48,333 nt of DNA from a virus. Position numbers and translations under genes: made by a program. The stretch is taken from positions 1-48,333 of the IMG/VR virus record IMGVR_UViG_3300009320_000027; one strand, given 5' to 3'. Shown here one piece after another: positions 29,227 to 37,975 of this stretch. The notes under the pieces are model-generated. The model made no database searches, was not told where the DNA came from, and saw nothing but the letters and a program-made list of their open reading frames with translations. Each line of letters opens with the position of its first letter. Within the stretch, counting starts at the first letter, position 1.

Positions 29227-29749
29227 CTGGGTCGCAGCAGGGGTGGCCGCAGGTCTGGTCTTGCTGATGAGTTGCGCGAAGACAGCCCCGGAGACGGCTG
29301 CTGTCCCCGTTGATGCGGCACCGCCTTCGCCCCCGGAACCCGCCGAGGAGCAGGTGAACCTCGCCGTTCAGCAGCAAGTCATCGAGACACAACAGCGGCA
29401 GTCGGACGACTTGGCCAACGAAGTCGCGGAAATCCGTTGGCAGCTCATCGAGGACCGCTACATCCGCCTCAATACCGAGGCCGAGAGACGCCACTGGGAG
29501 GAGCGCCCGCCGGAGGAGGACTCCCCGGCTTGGGATAGGTATCAGGAGTGGCTCTACATTCGTGAAAACACCAAGGAATTGAAGGCCGCCCCGGAGGCCA
29601 ATCTCACCAAGAAAAAGGTCGTCAAGAAGAGGGCCATCAGGAAGTCAGTGGACATGAAGGTGGGTGGCTTGCGTGACAGGGGCGGAGAGGCAGCAGCAGA
29701 GGTCAGGGCCAAGAAGGCTAGGGCGTACAAGCCGGTGTGGAAGAAATGA
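29210..29749 (+). CDS. Lipoprotein, outer-membrane spanin candidate
   Basis: A 179-residue protein with a lipoprotein signal: hydrophobic residues 8-19 and the lipobox LMSC with Cys22. The mature part begins with a Pro/Ala-rich stretch. A charged helical region follows (DDLANEVAEIRWQLIEDRY), then a Lys-rich C-terminus. The start overlaps the coiled-coil membrane protein gene. Together they fit a two-component spanin that joins the membranes at lysis, implying a Gram-negative host. At 179 residues it is longer than most outer-membrane spanins, so the call is tentative. Confidence 0.55.
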   Translation: MFDLGNWVAAGVAAGLVLLMSCAKTAPETAAVPVDAAPPSPPEPAEEQVNLAVQQQVIETQQRQSDDLANEVAEIRWQLIEDRYIRLNTEAERRHWEERPPEEDSPAWDRYQEWLYIRENTKELKAAPEANLTKKKVVKKRAIRKSVDMKVGGLRDRGGEAAAEVRAKKARAYKPVWKK

Positions 29750-29961
29750 AGAAGACGGCAGCACGGTCGCGGGTCTATGAGTACGTGGACGGGGATGGGA
29801 ATACCTACTGGTCCCTCACGAAGAGCCAAAACATCATCTCTCCCCCGACTCGACTTGTGCTGCAAGATAGAAAGGGGGAACACCCCATGCGGTTCATCAC
29901 CAGACTCCGGCAGACCATCACCGCCATCCTGACCGACTCATTGCCTGAAGATGATGGGTAG
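29746..29961 (+). CDS. Small basic phage protein of unknown function
   Basis: A 71-residue protein with ATGA coupling to the lipoprotein gene. The N-terminal half (YEYVDGDGNTYWSLTKS) looks like a small beta hairpin. A further in-frame ATG at 29887 has AAAGGGGG upstream and could give a 24-residue product with a short hydrophobic helix (RLRQTITAILTDSL). No family is recognised. Its place after the spanin-like pair suggests it belongs to the lysis unit. Confidence 0.5.
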   Translation: MKKTAARSRVYEYVDGDGNTYWSLTKSQNIISPPTRLVLQDRKGEHPMRFITRLRQTITAILTDSLPEDDG

Positions 29962-29990
29962 TGTATCGGGTGGACCTACACGAGGAGTAG

Positions 29991-30593
29991 ATGATGGACC
30001 CGAAGCCCCAGAACGAAGAAGACAAGAAGGTGGCAGAGGCAACAGAAGCCCCTGTCGAGACGGAAACCCCTCCCGAGGAGGAACCCAAGGCCACGGCGAG
30101 TCAGCCGGACGCCCCGGACAGTGGTCCCGCCAAGGACGGCCCCGAGCCGAGCATGGCCGGTCCCGAGGAATCCGCAGCCGAAAAGGACACCCCGGAGGTT
30201 CCCCCGAATCCGAACTTCATGGGGACCATGGAGCCGGGCGAACTGGCCATGATGACCACCCTCCGGCAGCAGACGCGGAAGATTCAGAACGACATCGGCG
30301 GGATGGAAATCCAGAAGGCACGGCTCATCGGGAATCTGTCGGGCGTGGAAGCCCAGCTCGACAACCACCTGAACATGGTCGGCCAGCGCCTCGGCGTGCC
30401 GCAGGGAACCCAGTTCCAAGTCACGCAGGACGGGCAATGCTACCGGATGCCCCCACAGGGCATGGGCAATTTCCCCGGCCTTCAGATGGTGCCTCCCGGA
30501 CCCGGCGCTCGTGCGCCCCAGCCCCCACCCCCTGCGCCGCCCGCAGACGCAGCGGAGAAGAAGCCGGAGGAGTCCCCCGAGGCGGGGAAGTAG
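29991..30593 (+). CDS. Disordered protein with short coiled-coil core
   Basis: A 200-residue protein whose two consecutive ATG codons at 29991 and 29994 follow GAGGAG. Residues 1-75 are acidic and Pro-rich. A helical core (about 80-125, with LAMMTTLRQQTRKIQNDIG) follows, then a Gln/Met/Pro-rich tail. Such composition is common in phage adaptor or chaperone proteins, but nothing specific can be said. It ends nine bases before the next start. Confidence 0.55.
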   Translation: MMDPKPQNEEDKKVAEATEAPVETETPPEEEPKATASQPDAPDSGPAKDGPEPSMAGPEESAAEKDTPEVPPNPNFMGTMEPGELAMMTTLRQQTRKIQNDIGGMEIQKARLIGNLSGVEAQLDNHLNMVGQRLGVPQGTQFQVTQDGQCYRMPPQGMGNFPGLQMVPPGPGARAPQPPPPAPPADAAEKKPEESPEAGK

Positions 30594-30602
30594 GAGGAAT
30601 GA

Positions 30603-32015
30603 TTGAGCCACGGATGGGAACCCGGAGCAACGGACCAGCCGCGTCCCCCGCAAAACGGGACCGTGGTAAGCCCGTATCTCCCCGGAGTTCTCGACCTCCG
30701 GTGGGATGACCCTTCGATTCTGAGGGGGAACTCCGTCTACACGGTAGTCGGGGTCAACATCTACCGTTCCGATGTCTCGGACCGTGGCCCCTTCTACCGC
30801 ATCAACGACTTCCCCGTCGGCAGCACCTTCTGGCGTGACCAGACCGAAAACGTCTTCATCGACCGCGAGGTCGTGAGCTGGGCCACCGGGTGGAAGTTCA
30901 AGGGCGACGCCCCGAATAGCAGGGAGTGGACCCTTCGCACCCAGTACCCCATCGTCAAAAGGTACGACTCCGCCCCTTACCAGAAGCCCACAGCCGCCGA
31001 CGCCATCACGGATGTCGCGCTTTACATCGACGGGGTGCAGGTCGAGGTGGACCGGGTGTTCGGGCCATCCGGGGAAGTGACGCTCATCAACAACCCGTAC
31101 TTCGATGTGGCCACGGAGCGGATGATTCCGCCGGTCATCCCGAGCGAGACTTCCCTCGTCGAGGTGTCCTACTACGCCAATCGGAACCATGTGCAGTCGG
31201 GGCTGGACCTCAATCTGTTCTACCGGCTGACCACCGTGGCGCTGGACTCCGAAACCCCCAGCGGCTACACGGAGACGGAACTCGCCATGTGCGAGCCGTT
31301 CTCGACCGTGGAGGTGGAGCGTCTCGATTACATCTGGAAGGAGGCCATCCGTCGGAACCACTGGATTCTTCAGCAGGGCGGCGAGCGGGTCAAAATCTTC
31401 ATCTGCCGGACGGCAGGGGTTCCATGCTCCTGCTCCATCGACCCCCGCACGCGGGAATTCCTGAAGCAGCCCGCGAATAACTGCCTGACCTGTTTCGGGA
31501 CCGGGTACGTCGGGGGTTACGAGGGGCCGTTCGACACCATCGTCGCGCCGGACGACGCCGAGCGCAGAATCGCCCAGACGCCATGGGGCCGCCGCAAGGA
31601 ACACACCTACGAGGTGTTCATGACCAACTCGCCGGTCGTGACCCAGCGGGACTTCATCGTCAAGCAGACGAACGAACGCTACTCCATCGGAGCAGTCCGG
31701 CGGCCCACGAACCGAGGCAACCTGCTTCAGCAGCATTTCAACATCGGCTATCTCGACGAGGGGGACATCCGGTATCAGGTTCCCATCGACGGCGTGGCCC
31801 AGCTCGTTTGGCCGCAGACCCGGTACGGATTCCGTCCGGCCCCGCACATCTCGGTGGACGGTGACGACTACCGGCAGCCTTCGACGATGCCGACGCGGCC
31901 CCCATACCCCGAAGGCCCGGAGATGCAGAACCCGATGCAGACCGACAAGGCCGGGTGGGACAAGAGCGTGGAGCAGCGTGGCCGCACGCCCGTCTGGGAA
32001 AACCAGAACGAGTGA
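30603..32015 (+). CDS. Virion structural protein with Ig-like module and Cys motif, TTG start
   Basis: A 470-residue protein. The only start matching the TAGGAGG site is TTG at 30603; the ATG at 30599 is too close and out of frame. A beta domain at about residues 131-199 (ALYIDGVQVEVDRVFG, then VEVSYYANRN) has the same layout as repeats in the sheath-like protein at 38654. A Cys cluster CSCSIDPRTREFL, then CLTCFGTGYVGG near residue 280 could bind metal. The C-terminal part is polar. Its neighbours and size suggest a neck or baseplate component. Confidence 0.65.
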   Translation: MSHGWEPGATDQPRPPQNGTVVSPYLPGVLDLRWDDPSILRGNSVYTVVGVNIYRSDVSDRGPFYRINDFPVGSTFWRDQTENVFIDREVVSWATGWKFKGDAPNSREWTLRTQYPIVKRYDSAPYQKPTAADAITDVALYIDGVQVEVDRVFGPSGEVTLINNPYFDVATERMIPPVIPSETSLVEVSYYANRNHVQSGLDLNLFYRLTTVALDSETPSGYTETELAMCEPFSTVEVERLDYIWKEAIRRNHWILQQGGERVKIFICRTAGVPCSCSIDPRTREFLKQPANNCLTCFGTGYVGGYEGPFDTIVAPDDAERRIAQTPWGRRKEHTYEVFMTNSPVVTQRDFIVKQTNERYSIGAVRRPTNRGNLLQQHFNIGYLDEGDIRYQVPIDGVAQLVWPQTRYGFRPAPHISVDGDDYRQPSTMPTRPPYPEGPEMQNPMQTDKAGWDKSVEQRGRTPVWENQNE

Positions 32016-32021
32016 GGCGGC

Positions 32022-32672
32022 ATGGCCAAGGCAAAACTCAAGCGTGTTCGAGGAACCTACGGGAAGCCATGGTCCCGCCTCACTTCACTTCCCGTCACCA
32101 AGGAGTTGCTGACCCAGCTCGGGGAGTGCATCGTCAGAATCTTCGTGGAAGAAGCCACGAAGGACTTTGCCAAGCGAGGCTGGTCCCCGCGTGACCCCAT
32201 GGGCGGCCCGGACATCGGAAAGTCCTTCTCCTTCAACATCCGGGGTGCAAGCACTCTCGAAATCACGTCCACCTTCTACGGGCTGCCCGAGCTGGTGGAG
32301 GGGGACATCCCTGAACGGAAGATGGTCTGGCTCACACAGGAGGCCAAGCAGCGGCACAAGAGCAGGTACAAGATAACCGAGACGGAACGGCGTCAGAGGG
32401 CGGCCAAGAGGGCCGCAGCCGCCCGCAAGCTCAAGACCGGGCAGTTCCAGCGGGGGACCGAGCGGCGGTCGCTGGTGGTCCCCATGACCGGCAAGGGCGG
32501 GCAGGTCATCTTTCGCACTGCGCCGCTCAAAACCAGCGACGCATGGATTCATCCCGCCATCGCCAAGTTCACTTTCGCCCGACGGGCCATTGACAAGGCA
32601 AAGAAGGAGTGTGTCGATATACTGGTCGAGGCCGCCTTGCAGGCTTACGCCGAGGGGGACGCATCATCTTGA
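32022..32672 (+). CDS. Tail-completion/neck-type protein (HK97 gp10-like layout)
   Basis: A 216-residue protein with GAGGCGG before its ATG. It starts with a basic stretch, then helices with ELLTQLGECIVRIFVEEATKD. A basic, helical centre follows (QRAAKRAAAARKLK). Near the end, a segment TSDAWIHPAIAKFTFARRAI resembles the conserved end of HK97 gp10 and similar neck or tail-completion proteins (a hydrophobic strand leading to a final helix). That comparison is from pattern memory. It overlaps the next start by four bases. Confidence 0.5.
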   Translation: MAKAKLKRVRGTYGKPWSRLTSLPVTKELLTQLGECIVRIFVEEATKDFAKRGWSPRDPMGGPDIGKSFSFNIRGASTLEITSTFYGLPELVEGDIPERKMVWLTQEAKQRHKSRYKITETERRQRAAKRAAAARKLKTGQFQRGTERRSLVVPMTGKGGQVIFRTAPLKTSDAWIHPAIAKFTFARRAIDKAKKECVDILVEAALQAYAEGDASS

Positions 32673-33283
32673 GGGAAGCCCGACTCACCTGCCGCACCCA
32701 GTCCTACCATGTGAAGGACATGCGCCTGAACATGGTCCGGGGCGAGGTTGTCTGGTGTTCGATGGAAGAGGCAGAGGCTTCGAGCGATTTGATGGTCGCT
32801 CGAAGGGCCAAGGCCATCGAGGTGGTCTTTATAGAGAGGACCCGCCAAGAACGCGAATTAGCTCCGGCTCGGCCCGCGCCCGATGTCTTGCCTAAGTCCT
32901 CGAAATCTATATGGAATCCCCCTCCCAGCCGGGGCACGGAGATGCCAACCAAAATCGACGCAGAGGACCTGCTTCGACGGCTGGGTCCGAACCTCCTGAC
33001 CCGCGAGCAGGTGGCCGAGCTGATTCAGCAGCACTTCGCGGACTTCAAGGGCGACATCGGGGCGCTCCTGCGGGAGATTCTGGCCGGGCTGACACTGCCG
33101 CAGGCGGCCCCGGTGGGTACAGTGGGGGAGAAGGTCGGCGGTGATGAGCCTATGTTCATCCCTGAACAGATAATGGGTGACGCCAAGGCCACCATCACCG
33201 TGCAGGAAGAGGAAACTTCCGGTGACGGAGTGGATGCCGCTGCGGACGCCCTGAGAAAAGCTCGGCAAGGAGACAAGACATGA
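32669..33283 (+). CDS. Phage protein of unknown function, TTG start
   Basis: A 204-residue protein starting with TTG in a TTGA overlap. The N-terminal 65 residues (LTCRTQSYHVKDMRLNMVRG, then EEAEASSDLMVARRAKA) form a small beta-plus-helix domain common to phage virion clusters. The middle is Pro-rich. A helical part contains LLRRLGPNLLTREQVAELI, and the acidic C-terminus overlaps the actin-like gene by ATGA. It may be an adaptor in the neck region. No family named. Confidence 0.55.
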   Translation: MREARLTCRTQSYHVKDMRLNMVRGEVVWCSMEEAEASSDLMVARRAKAIEVVFIERTRQERELAPARPAPDVLPKSSKSIWNPPPSRGTEMPTKIDAEDLLRRLGPNLLTREQVAELIQQHFADFKGDIGALLREILAGLTLPQAAPVGTVGEKVGGDEPMFIPEQIMGDAKATITVQEEETSGDGVDAAADALRKARQGDKT

Positions 33284-35409
33284 AGCACAGACCACCAGCA
33301 CCGGCTCCGGCAGAAGCCGCCCCAGCCCCAGCAGTGTTGCCCGGCATCGGGCTTGACATCGGAACCATGAATTTGGTGTCTGCCCGGCGCGGCCCCAAGG
33401 GCGTCGTGACCAAGCGGATGCGCGACCTGTTCATCGACCTGCCCCTGAGCGCGAGGAAGATGCTGAAGCTCTCCAAGGCCAGCAGCTACGTGGAGCGCGA
33501 GGACGATGTGGTCATCCTCGGGGACGCCGCGTTGGAGACAGCCAACGTCTTCGGGAAGGAGCCACGACGCCCTCTGAAGGCGGGCCTCATCTCACCGGAC
33601 GAGTCACAGAGCCTCGAAATCCTCGGCCTCCTCATCAAGGAGGTTCTGGGCAAGCCCGTGGTCGAGAACGAGGTCTGCTACTTCAGCGTTCCGGCGGAAC
33701 CCATCGACCAGCCCGAGAAGGACATCATCTATCATCGGGCCGTGTTCGAGCGCATCGTCAAGGAGTGTGGGTACAAAGGCACCCCCTCGAACGAGGGCAT
33801 GGGCATCATCTACTCGGAGACGGCCAAGGACCAGTTCTCGGGCATTGCCCTGAGCTTCGGGTCCGGCATGACCAACGTCGCCCTCGCCATCAACACCATC
33901 GAGGGACTCACGTTCTCGGTCGCTCGCTGCTTGGCTGAGGGTTTCCCGGTGGTAACGAGACAAGGAGTCACTCGGATAGAGGGTGTATCAGAAGGGGATG
34001 AAGTGCTTGATGCCTTCGGTAAGTTCGTTAAGGTGCGGGAAAAACTGGATAACGGACAACGCACGGAGTTGGTTGAAGTAAAGTTGGAGAACCTTCCCGC
34101 ATTTCCCCATCAAATGACTCCTGACCATCAGGTCTTCGTGAGACGGCGATTTGGATGGGTGTGGGTGAAGGCCGAGAATCTGGTCCCCGGTGATGAGGTG
34201 GGTATCCCAACTATTCAGGCAGAACGGGACAGCGGGTCATGCTACTATTTTGGACGGGAGGGCAGTGATAATATCACCGTGGCAGGGGCTAGGAATTTAG
34301 GTCGATTTTTCGGAGTTTTTTTGGGGGATGGTTCCTGCGGGGGTTCAGCAAAGGATGGCCCCCGTTATGTGCAGATTGCCTTCAATCGCCGGGACCAACA
34401 TCTTGTCGAGAAGTATGCCGAGGTCTGTAATATTTTGTTCCACCGAAAAGTCGAGGTCGTGGATGCTGTGGATGAAAACATTACTCGGCTGAAATTGCAT
34501 GTTACTCCGGTTGCACGGCATCTGCATGAGCGGTTCTATAACGGGAATTGTGAGAAGACATTTCCTCTTGAACTATCAAAGGTTTCTAACCAGACAGCAC
34601 TCGGCATCCTTGAAGGGTTGTTTGATAGTGATGGGCACGAAGAACCCAAACGACTTACGCTCACCAACACCTCGCTTTCTGTGGTGATGTTAGCCCACCA
34701 CATCTTGAATAGATTTGGGGTTGCTCACAGTATTTCGCGGCGTCCCCCACGTTTGGGGGGTGTGAACTCACGGGGGGTTCGCATTGAGGGTCGAAAGGAT
34801 GTCTATGAAGTCCGTGTCCAAGGACACATTGCTGCAACAAAACTCAAGACTTTGTTGACTGTTGAGGGTCATCAAATATTCGACAAATTTTCTGATTTTA
34901 TGGTTTATCGAGTGGTTTCTGCCGAGACAGTGAACGCTACGGTCCGGGTCTACGACCTTCGGGTGGCTTCTAATCACCATTCGTTTGCATCACCCGGCAT
35001 GGTTGTTCACAACTGCGGGGACTGGATTGACAGAGGTGCCGCTCAGTCCACCGGGACCACACAGGCTCGTGCCTGCGCCACTAAGGAGAAGGGCATCGAC
35101 CTCACCAAGCCCAACGGTCGGCTGGAAGAGGCCATCGTGTTCTACTACCGGGCGCTGGGCAACTACGTCCTCGACCAGATTGCGGACCGCTTCAAGGCCA
35201 TCGCGGACCAGTTCTCGCTCTCGAAGCCCATCCCGCTGGTGGTGTCCGGTGGCACGAGCAAGGTCGGGGGCTTCATGCCCTTCTTCACCGAGCTGTTCGA
35301 GGAGCGCCGCAAGCGGTTCCCCATCGAAATCTCGGACATCCGGCACGCGGCGCAGCCGTTGAATGCGGTCGCGCTCGGAATGCTGGTGCAGGCGACCACG
35401 GGGGACTGA
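33280..35409 (+). CDS. Actin-like ATPase (ParM/StbA-type) split by an intein
   Basis: A 709-residue precursor; after splicing about 347 residues. The host protein shows the actin-fold ATP site: phosphate-1 loop GLDIGT at residues 24-29, a second loop ALSFGSGMTNVAL before the intein, and the adenosine motif SGGTSKVGGF after it. The intein (residues 217-578) interrupts just before CGDWIDRGA. Actin-like filaments in phages and plasmids position or segregate DNA, so a filament role is plausible, but the location in a virion block is unusual. CAAGGAG precedes the ATG. Confidence 0.8.
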   Translation: MKHRPPAPAPAEAAPAPAVLPGIGLDIGTMNLVSARRGPKGVVTKRMRDLFIDLPLSARKMLKLSKASSYVEREDDVVILGDAALETANVFGKEPRRPLKAGLISPDESQSLEILGLLIKEVLGKPVVENEVCYFSVPAEPIDQPEKDIIYHRAVFERIVKECGYKGTPSNEGMGIIYSETAKDQFSGIALSFGSGMTNVALAINTIEGLTFSVARCLAEGFPVVTRQGVTRIEGVSEGDEVLDAFGKFVKVREKLDNGQRTELVEVKLENLPAFPHQMTPDHQVFVRRRFGWVWVKAENLVPGDEVGIPTIQAERDSGSCYYFGREGSDNITVAGARNLGRFFGVFLGDGSCGGSAKDGPRYVQIAFNRRDQHLVEKYAEVCNILFHRKVEVVDAVDENITRLKLHVTPVARHLHERFYNGNCEKTFPLELSKVSNQTALGILEGLFDSDGHEEPKRLTLTNTSLSVVMLAHHILNRFGVAHSISRRPPRLGGVNSRGVRIEGRKDVYEVRVQGHIAATKLKTLLTVEGHQIFDKFSDFMVYRVVSAETVNATVRVYDLRVASNHHSFASPGMVVHNCGDWIDRGAAQSTGTTQARACATKEKGIDLTKPNGRLEEAIVFYYRALGNYVLDQIADRFKAIADQFSLSKPIPLVVSGGTSKVGGFMPFFTELFEERRKRFPIEISDIRHAAQPLNAVALGMLVQATTGD
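33928..35013 (+). mobile_element. Intein with LAGLIDADG-type homing domain
   Basis: 362 residues from Cys1 (CLAEGFPVVTRQGV) to the C-terminal VVHN, with Cys as the first extein residue. Splicing blocks are visible: an N-terminal Cys, block B MTPDHQVFV with Thr and His, and the final His-Asn. Two LAGLIDADG-type motifs, FFGVFLGDGSC and LGILEGLFDSDG, keep the acidic residues expected of an active homing nuclease. The intein is clearly AT-richer than the exteins, consistent with recent arrival. Splicing and nuclease activity look intact. Confidence 0.85.
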
Positions 35410-35528
35410 TGAAGTGGACACGGGACATGGAGGACGACTTGTGGGTCTTCCATGGGATTGCCCCGTCCGACCCGGCACCCGAGGAACCCAAGGAGCCACC
35501 GGAGGAGACTGAAGATGAGGAGTCGTGA
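35409..35528 (+). CDS. 39-residue acidic protein of unknown function
   Basis: A small frame starting at the TGATG overlap with the actin-like stop and ending inside the next gene. The product begins MKWTRDMEDDLWVFHG and finishes with a Pro/Glu-rich tail. No good ribosome site is needed because coupling with the previous stop is direct. It is short, so its reality is uncertain, but its overlaps on both sides fit the local gene style. Confidence 0.45.
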   Translation: MKWTRDMEDDLWVFHGIAPSDPAPEEPKEPPEETEDEES

Positions 35529-35901
35529 GTACAGGGTGGTCCGGGTCGGGGACCAGTATTACCTTCAGTTCAAGAGTTGGTTCCACTGGCACTTTGCCTG
35601 CGGATACCACCGGGGCGCTCCGGGCCAGTTCAACTACCAGTACGACAAGTCCGCCAACCCGTTCTTCCCTGCGGATTCCACCTTGAGGGGCATCGAGCAA
35701 GAACGCCAACACCCAACCCTTCCGAGGGTCAGGGTGTGGAACGCCCGGCGGCTGCGCCCGAAACGGCCCGGCCCGATTGCGGAGATATTCGAGATTCAGG
35801 ACATCAAGAAGGCGGTGGCCGAGCATCGGAAGGTGGAGCGCCCAGCAACCGAGCCGTACCCGCTCGTCCGTGACCTCCGGGCTTTGATGGTAGGGGCGTA
35901 A
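35515..35901 (+). CDS. Small phage protein of unknown function
   Basis: A 128-residue protein with GGAGGAG seven bases before its ATG. The sequence is rich in Arg, Tyr and Trp, with a possible strand-rich core (EYRVVRVGDQYYLQFKS, then FHWHFACGYHRG). A C-terminal helix follows (IFEIQDIKKAVAEHR). Its stop overlaps the start codon of the displaced virion gene (TAATG). No family recognised. Confidence 0.6.
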   Translation: MRSREYRVVRVGDQYYLQFKSWFHWHFACGYHRGAPGQFNYQYDKSANPFFPADSTLRGIEQERQHPTLPRVRVWNARRLRPKRPGPIAEIFEIQDIKKAVAEHRKVERPATEPYPLVRDLRALMVGA

Positions 35902-35933
35902 TGTACTTCCAGCTCACAGAGGCAAGGGCGTAA
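35901..35933 (+). pseudogene. Displaced start of the virion gene now at 36746
   Basis: ATG followed by codons for YFQLTEA, then Arg-Ala and a stop. The same peptide, in different codons, reappears at 36725-36745 directly in front of the downstream virion gene. The stop is immediately followed by the ATG of the homing endonuclease, so this mini-frame now serves as a coupling leader for it. Confidence 0.65.
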
Positions 35934-36737
35934 ATGGCTGTCCGCACACATCCTTTGTTGGGCAAGGAAGTCCTTGTGCATCTTTACTTCGAGGAAGGAA
36001 TATCCCTGCGGGGGATAGCCCAGCACACTGGTACAAACTATCGGTTGGTTCGGGATTCTTTCCGAGCTTGCGGGTTGAACTGGAAAAGTAAGTCTGAGGC
36101 CAGACGGGGGCGCAAATGGGATGAAGATACCAAGGCTAAGATTGCCGCCGCTCATCTGGGACAACATGATGCACCAGAGGTGGCAGAAAAGAAGCGGATA
36201 TTTCTCAAAACTGCTGGGGGCCGAGGATGGAATAAGGGGCTGACCTCCCACTCCGATGAAAGGGTGGCCCGACAGAGGGCTGCTGCTGTGAAGGTCATGC
36301 GTACCCCAGAATGGCGGGAACGACGCTCTCGCCAAACAGCGGCGAGGATTCGCAAGGGGGGCTACTGGGAGCGGGGGTACTGTGACACTTCCAAGGAAGG
36401 CCGCCTCTATTATATGTCTGGGTGGGAACAGCGTCGGTGGTTAGAGTTGGACGGAGATTCAGAGGTTACGTCTTTCACTCGGCATCCTTGTCAGGTGCCT
36501 TATCTTTGGGAGGGTGTCCAACATCTGTACCTTCCAGATGTTCTTATCCAGTACCGAGACGGGACCAAAGTGTTGGAAGAAATAAAGCCCTATTTAGTTG
36601 CACAAGACGCCCGCAAGAAGGAGAACAGATTAGCTGCAAAACTTGTCGCAGGACGAGCTTATGCTCTGGCACGGGGCTGGGTGTGGCGTATGTTCTCGTA
36701 TGATGGGGAAGGGGGTGGGCCATTTATTTTCAGCTAA
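35934..36737 (+). CDS. Homing endonuclease with NUMOD-like region and TnsA-like PD-(D/E)XK nuclease
   Basis: A 267-residue protein with AT-rich codons. Residues 1-60 hold an HTH-like unit (EEGISLRGIAQHTGTNYRLV). A GRGWNKGLT motif near residue 100 is NUMOD3-like. The C-terminal part has SGWEQRRWLEL, then YLPDVLI with Asp202 and EEIKP with Glu216 and Lys218, which fits a TnsA-like restriction fold. The ATG is adjacent to the stop of the displaced start of the target gene. The 3' end carries a re-coded copy of that start. Confidence 0.7.
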   Translation: MAVRTHPLLGKEVLVHLYFEEGISLRGIAQHTGTNYRLVRDSFRACGLNWKSKSEARRGRKWDEDTKAKIAAAHLGQHDAPEVAEKKRIFLKTAGGRGWNKGLTSHSDERVARQRAAAVKVMRTPEWRERRSRQTAARIRKGGYWERGYCDTSKEGRLYYMSGWEQRRWLELDGDSEVTSFTRHPCQVPYLWEGVQHLYLPDVLIQYRDGTKVLEEIKPYLVAQDARKKENRLAAKLVAGRAYALARGWVWRMFSYDGEGGGPFIFS

Positions 36738-36745
36738 CGGAAGCC

Positions 36746-37921
36746 ATGAAGCGGCGCTTCATCCACGAGCTGCGCCAATACTGGCAGTTCGACCCCAAGT
36801 TCCGGGACATCGTGGACTCCATTCAGGGGAAATTCTCCTTCGAGGAGCGGCCCCAGCGTGGCATCGTGGTGAAGGCTTCCGGCGGCAGCCGGGTGGACCT
36901 CTCCGCCGACAACTACGTGGGGATGATTCACAGCTTCCCCTTCCTGACCAAAGTCGCCCAGTACCCCGGCGTGGCTATCGAGTGGGTCCGCGAGGACGCG
37001 GTGGCCATCCAGAAGAACAACGGGATATTCCCCTCGTTGCCCGGCGTCTACTTCATCGAGCTGACCGAGGACACCGAATACTACGTGGACCCCCTCTACG
37101 ACGTGCAGGGGGAGATTGTCCTGATGTCGGACACCGTGACAGGGCAGCTTCAGAACGCACCTCTTACCGGGACGCTCTGCCTGTTCGAGATGCCCGCAGG
37201 CTACCAGTTGTTCGAGGGGACCAACTACACCTTGACTCTGGACGCCCAAGGCAAGCCCACGGGAGAAATCATCTTGGTGCAGCCCTTGACGGGAGGCCGC
37301 TCCCTGTCGGCGGACTATCGTCATCCCGGTGTGAGCCAAGGCCCCATCACCCTGTACCCCGGCTACGCCAACAACAAAGTCATCCCCGGCGTGGTGCTGG
37401 CGTTCGGGCGCAAGAACGAGAAGGGCGACCGCATGGCTGTCGTGGTCCAGAACCGGCGGCTGCCGTCAGCTCTGGAATACGGGGGCAAGTGGCAGCTCTC
37501 CATGGAAGTCGAGGTGATGGCCCGCGATGTGTATGACCAGATGCAACTGCTGGACGAGTCCGTCATCTACATCTGGGGAGTCCTGCGGTCCTACTTGGCC
37601 GACGAGGGCATCCACATCATCGACATCTCCCTCGGCGGCGAGGCCGAGGAGGTCTACGACGAGACAGGGGACGACTACTTCTACACGGGCAATTTCTCTC
37701 TCACGGTCGAAACGGAATGGTCCATCCATGTCCCCCTGAACGTGAAGATGCGGAGGGCGGCCCCGCTCACCCAGCAGCAGGCACAGCTCATGGCCGCCAT
37801 GACCGATACCGAGGTAGCCCAGCAGCAGAACGACATCAGGATGCTGGAAGACCTTGGCCTAGAGCGGCTCTCTGACCCGTATTTCAGCGAGCGGATACGC
37901 ACCTACGAGGTGATTCGGTGA
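36746..37921 (+). CDS. Virion structural protein with interrupted start, possible ATT initiation
   Basis: A 391-residue protein beginning MKRRFIHELRQYWQF at the first ATG. In the same frame upstream, codons from 36722 read ATT then YFQLTEA, matching the displaced start at 35901. AAGGGGG lies seven bases before that ATT, while the ATG has only a poor site. True initiation may therefore be at the ATT, giving 399 residues. The body is beta-rich with a conserved-looking segment RVDLSADNYVGMIHSF and a helical end. It probably belongs to the neck or baseplate. Confidence 0.65.
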   Translation: MKRRFIHELRQYWQFDPKFRDIVDSIQGKFSFEERPQRGIVVKASGGSRVDLSADNYVGMIHSFPFLTKVAQYPGVAIEWVREDAVAIQKNNGIFPSLPGVYFIELTEDTEYYVDPLYDVQGEIVLMSDTVTGQLQNAPLTGTLCLFEMPAGYQLFEGTNYTLTLDAQGKPTGEIILVQPLTGGRSLSADYRHPGVSQGPITLYPGYANNKVIPGVVLAFGRKNEKGDRMAVVVQNRRLPSALEYGGKWQLSMEVEVMARDVYDQMQLLDESVIYIWGVLRSYLADEGIHIIDISLGGEAEEVYDETGDDYFYTGNFSLTVETEWSIHVPLNVKMRRAAPLTQQQAQLMAAMTDTEVAQQQNDIRMLEDLGLERLSDPYFSERIRTYEVIR

Positions 37922-37975
37922 CGCCCATTCATGCCGCATCGGTTGGGCCGATGCTGGTCAGACAGCGAGGATGTG

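Noticed and set aside
29976-31847. A 623-codon minus-strand frame
   Set aside because: Antisense to two virion genes that have ribosome sites and tight coupling with neighbours.
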